This document shows positions 61,584 to 64,000 of a DNA stretch of 64,000 nt, one piece after another; within the stretch, counting starts at the first letter, position 1; each line of letters opens with the position of its first letter. The notes below the pieces were generated by a model. That model searched no databases and was not told the origin of the DNA. It saw nothing but the letters and a program-made list of their open reading frames with translations. Origin of the DNA: Astragalus membranaceus (lineage: Eukaryota > Streptophyta > Magnoliopsida > Fabales > Fabaceae); the NCBI GenBank assembly GCA_039519185.1, contig CM076847.1, positions 20,519,251 to 20,583,250 of the forward strand, in the 5' to 3' direction. The translations under genes and the position numbers were made by a program.

Positions 61584-63320
61584 ATGGCTGGGAGAAACGA
61601 TGCTGCTCTTGCTGCTGCGCTGCAAGCTATGGCTCAGGCTGTGCAGGGTCAGCAGAATGCTGGGGAGAACGCTGGTTTTCGGAGTCTGACTACTTTCCAT
61701 AGAGAGAATCCGCCCACTTTTAAGGGCAAATATGATCCAGATGGTGCTATGGCTTGGTTGAAAGAGATCGAGAGGATTTTCAGGGTGATGGACTGCACTG
61801 TTGAGCAGAAGGTCCGTTTTGGTACTCACATGTTGGCTGAGGAGGCCGACGATTGGTGGTTGGCTACTAGGCAGAGGTTGGAGGCTGTGCAGGAAGAGAT
61901 TACCTGGGAGGTATTCAGCAGAGAATTTCTGAGAAAATATTTTCCCGAAGATGTCCGAGGAAAGAAAGAGATAGAGTTCCTGGAACTGAAGCAGGGTGGT
62001 ATGTCTGTGACGGCGTATGCGGCGAAGTTTGTGGAATTGGCAAAATTTTATCCACACTATAGTGAGGCTACAGCTGAGTTCTCAAAATGCATCAAGTTCG
62101 AGAATGGTTTGAGGCCTGATATCAAAAAGGCCATTGGTTACCAGAAGATCCGTGTGTTCGCTGATCTGGTTGATAGTTGTAGAATCTTTGAGGAGGACAG
62201 TACTGCACATTACAAAGCTGTGTCTGAGAAAAAGGGCAAGTTTCCGAGTCGAAGCAAGCCGTATGAGGTTCCTGCGGGTAAGAGTTATCAGAGGGCTGCT
62301 GGAGGTAAGAAGACTAGTGGGGGAGATGCTCCTGCTAGCATTGTCTGTTTTAAGTGTGGCAAACCTGGCCACAAGAGTACTACATGCGAGTCTGATGAGA
62401 GAGTTTGCTACCGTTGCGGTAAAAAGGGTCATATGGCGGCCGAGTGTAAGGTCAAGGATGTGGTGTGTTTCAACTGTGGTGAGTCTGGGCATATCAGTGC
62501 AAAATGTACAAAGCCGAAGAAAGAAAGGTCTAGTGGGAAAGTGTTCGCATTGGCAGGAGAGGAGCCTGATGAGAAGGATGGTCTTATTAGAGGTACGTGT
62601 TTCATTAACGGTACTTCTCTGAAATCTCTTATTGATACTGGTGCTACCCATTGCTTTATATCTGTTGATTGTTGTAAAAGATTGGGTCTTGTTTTATCTG
62701 CTATGTATGGGGATATGGTTGTCGATACTCCTGCGAAGGGGTCGGTGATTACGTCCCAGGTGTGTTCTCAGTGTCCCGTGTCGATCTTCGACAGGGACTT
62801 TATTGTGAATTTTGTTTGCTTGCCGTTGCGAGGTCTGGATGTAATCTTGGGCATGGACTGGTTAGAGAATAACCACGTCCATATCAACTGTCGTAGCAAG
62901 TCGGTTAGTTTCGGGGAAGAAGATTCTGTTTTGGTATCCGCTAGTCAGTTGAAGAAGTTGAGGAAAGAAGGAGTTCAGCTATTTTCGTTGATGGCATCGT
63001 TGTCTGCTGAGAGTCAGGCTGTTATTGAAGAACTGCAAGTGGTACGCGAGTTTCCTGAGGTTTTTCCTGACGAAATTCTGGGTGTGCCGCCAGAGAGGGA
63101 AGTTGAGTTTTTGATTGATCTTGTACCTGGTACGAGGCCTGTGTCTATGGCACCGTACAGGATGTCGGCGTCGGAATTGTCTGAGTTGAAGACGCAACTC
63201 GAAGAATTGCTTGAGAAAAAGTTTGAGACCGAGTGTATCACCGTGGGGAGCTCCGGTATTGTTAGTAAAGAAGAAAGATGGGAGCATGAGGTTATGTGTG
63301 GACTATCGTCAGTTGAATAA
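61584..63320 (+). CDS. gag-pro: Gag and protease of the Tekay-type element, ends at a frameshift
   Basis: ATG at 61584 (GAAATGGCTGGG) opens a 578-codon frame. The gag domain covers about residues 35-205 ([38 protein letters not shown]). Three zinc knuckles are at 255-268, 275-288 and 295-308. The protease site [12 protein letters not shown] is at about 349-360 and ILGMDWLE near 430. The frame passes into the RT N-terminus ([35 protein letters not shown]) and then, from about 63222, codes an unrelated tail and stops at 63318-63320, because the true frame has shifted by +1. Gag packages the RNA; protease cuts the polyprotein. Confidence 0.92.
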   Translation: MAGRNDAALAAALQAMAQAVQGQQNAGENAGFRSLTTFHRENPPTFKGKYDPDGAMAWLKEIERIFRVMDCTVEQKVRFGTHMLAEEADDWWLATRQRLEAVQEEITWEVFSREFLRKYFPEDVRGKKEIEFLELKQGGMSVTAYAAKFVELAKFYPHYSEATAEFSKCIKFENGLRPDIKKAIGYQKIRVFADLVDSCRIFEEDSTAHYKAVSEKKGKFPSRSKPYEVPAGKSYQRAAGGKKTSGGDAPASIVCFKCGKPGHKSTTCESDERVCYRCGKKGHMAAECKVKDVVCFNCGESGHISAKCTKPKKERSSGKVFALAGEEPDEKDGLIRGTCFINGTSLKSLIDTGATHCFISVDCCKRLGLVLSAMYGDMVVDTPAKGSVITSQVCSQCPVSIFDRDFIVNFVCLPLRGLDVILGMDWLENNHVHINCRSKSVSFGEEDSVLVSASQLKKLRKEGVQLFSLMASLSAESQAVIEELQVVREFPEVFPDEILGVPPEREVEFLIDLVPGTRPVSMAPYRMSASELSELKTQLEELLEKKFETECITVGSSGIVSKEERWEHEVMCGLSSVE

Positions 63321-64000
63321 GGTAACTATCAAGAACAAGTATCCGCTTCCGAGGATCGACGATTTGATGGATCAGTTAGTGGGTGCCCGTGTTTTCAGCA
63401 AAATTGATTTGAGGTCCGGATATCATCAGATTAAAGTGAAGGATGAAGATGTTCAGAAGACAGCTTTCAGGACAAGGTATTGGCATTATGAGTATTCAGT
63501 GATGCCGTTCGGTGTGACCAATGCACCTGGTGTATTTATGGAATATATGAATCGTATTTTCCATAATTACCTAGATCGGTTTGTGGTGATCTTCATAGAT
63601 GACATTCTGGTTTATTCTATGTCGGAGGAAGAGCATGCTGAGCACCTGAAGTCAGTATTGGAAGTTCTGAAAGAGAAAAAGTTGTATGCTAAGTTATCAA
63701 AGTGTGAGTTCTGGCTGAAAGAGGTGAGTTTTCTTGGGCACGTGATTTCTGGTAATGGTATTGCAGTTGATCCGGCAAAAATAGAAGCAGTGTTGGAGTG
63801 GGAGGCTCCGAATTCCGCAACAGAGATCAGAAGCTTTTTGGGTCTGGCTGGGTACTACAGGAGGTTCATCGAGGGTTTTTCCAAGTTGGCCCTTCCGTTG
63901 ACTCAGTTGACATGTAAGGGTAAAGTTTTCGTTTGGGATGCTCGGTGTGAGGAAAGTTTTATGGAACTGAAAAAGAGATTGACAACGTCGCCTGTTTTGA
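63223..64000 (+). pseudogene. pol: Reverse transcriptase of the Tekay-type element, 3'-partial
   Basis: In frame 63223 onwards the RT resumes: [60 protein letters not shown], active site [11 protein letters not shown] (about 63590), [18 protein letters not shown]. The frame is open to base 64000, where the window ends. The frame differs from gag-protease. A small indel near 63220-63225, in an A-rich stretch (GAGAAAAAGTTTGAG), is the likely cause, since this lineage normally has one frame. RNase H, integrase and chromodomain would follow outside the window. Confidence 0.92.

Larger units (their letters stand above)
59063..64000 (+). mobile_element. Tekay-type chromovirus inserted in copy A', right end outside window
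   Basis: A 5' LTR, a tRNA-Met primer site, a gag-protease frame and an RT frame follow in order. The inserted side is marked by the break in pararetroviral ORF2. The predicted 5-bp target duplication is TTTAT (59058-59062), to be found after the 3' LTR outside the window. LTR ends (TGTAACACCC / GGGGTGTTACA) match the solo LTR at 45355-47908. Confidence 0.9.

Overview
This window is plant nuclear DNA, most likely from a eudicot and plausibly a legume. It carries Ty3/gypsy elements of the Tat/Ogre and Tekay types, a SIRE-like Ty1/copia element, Stowaway and Mutator-type DNA transposons, a Cassandra-like 5S-bearing fragment, and endogenous plant pararetrovirus (Caulimoviridae-type) DNA. The legume guess rests on Ogre-type elements with an extra upstream ORF and a PR/RT intron. 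I see no host single-copy gene, no tRNA gene and no CRISPR. Essentially the whole window is nested, broken mobile DNA.

Layout. (1) 1-14062: an Ogre-like Tat element, cut by the left window edge, with ORF1, gag, protease plus G-patch, a candidate 204-bp intron, RT-RNase H, a second RNase H, integrase, a long 3'UTR and a 3.6-kb 3' LTR; nonsense codons and frameshifts disable it. (2) 14063-14890: a plant-mobile-domain gene fragment and a short repeat array. (3) 14891-25933: a complete, young, non-autonomous Tat element with TSD ATACT, an intact gag, but no protease, RT or integrase core. (4) 25934-30078: LTR debris and a cluster of inverted repeats built on one 14-bp word. (5) 30081-31881: a Stowaway MITE (TSD TA) and a Mutator-like element with about 164-bp TIRs and 9-bp TSDs. 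(6) 31890-37270, minus strand: a SIRE-like copia element whose protease motif is split by a solo gypsy LTR (34878-36618, TSD CCTTG). (7) 37880-40730: remnants of an Athila-like element, a Cassandra-like TRIM and a Tekay element.

(8) 40795-59062 is the most interesting part: a cluster of endogenous pararetrovirus DNA in three pieces. Piece A (minus, 40795-49699) carries a movement protein and a 1073-codon ORF with two zinc knuckles. Piece B (minus, 49693 to about 54725) carries coat protein, protease, RT and RNase H. Piece A' (plus, about 54728-59062) is an inverted second copy of A. A and B have different coding content. They end in the same leader region, with a TATA box about 340 bp upstream of a tRNA-Met primer-binding site; about 330 bp of it is nearly identical in the two while the flanking DNA has diverged. 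That pattern fits a two-component (bipartite) pararetrovirus, or an RT-less component served in trans by B. The outer edge of A falls inside the primer-binding site and abuts a (TA)n tract. A solo Tekay-type LTR (45355-47908, TSD CCAGG) splits the movement protein of A, and copy A' preserves the empty site.

(9) 59063-64000: the 5' part of a Tekay-type chromovirus, inserted into A' and running off the right edge, with gag-protease and RT separated by a frameshift.
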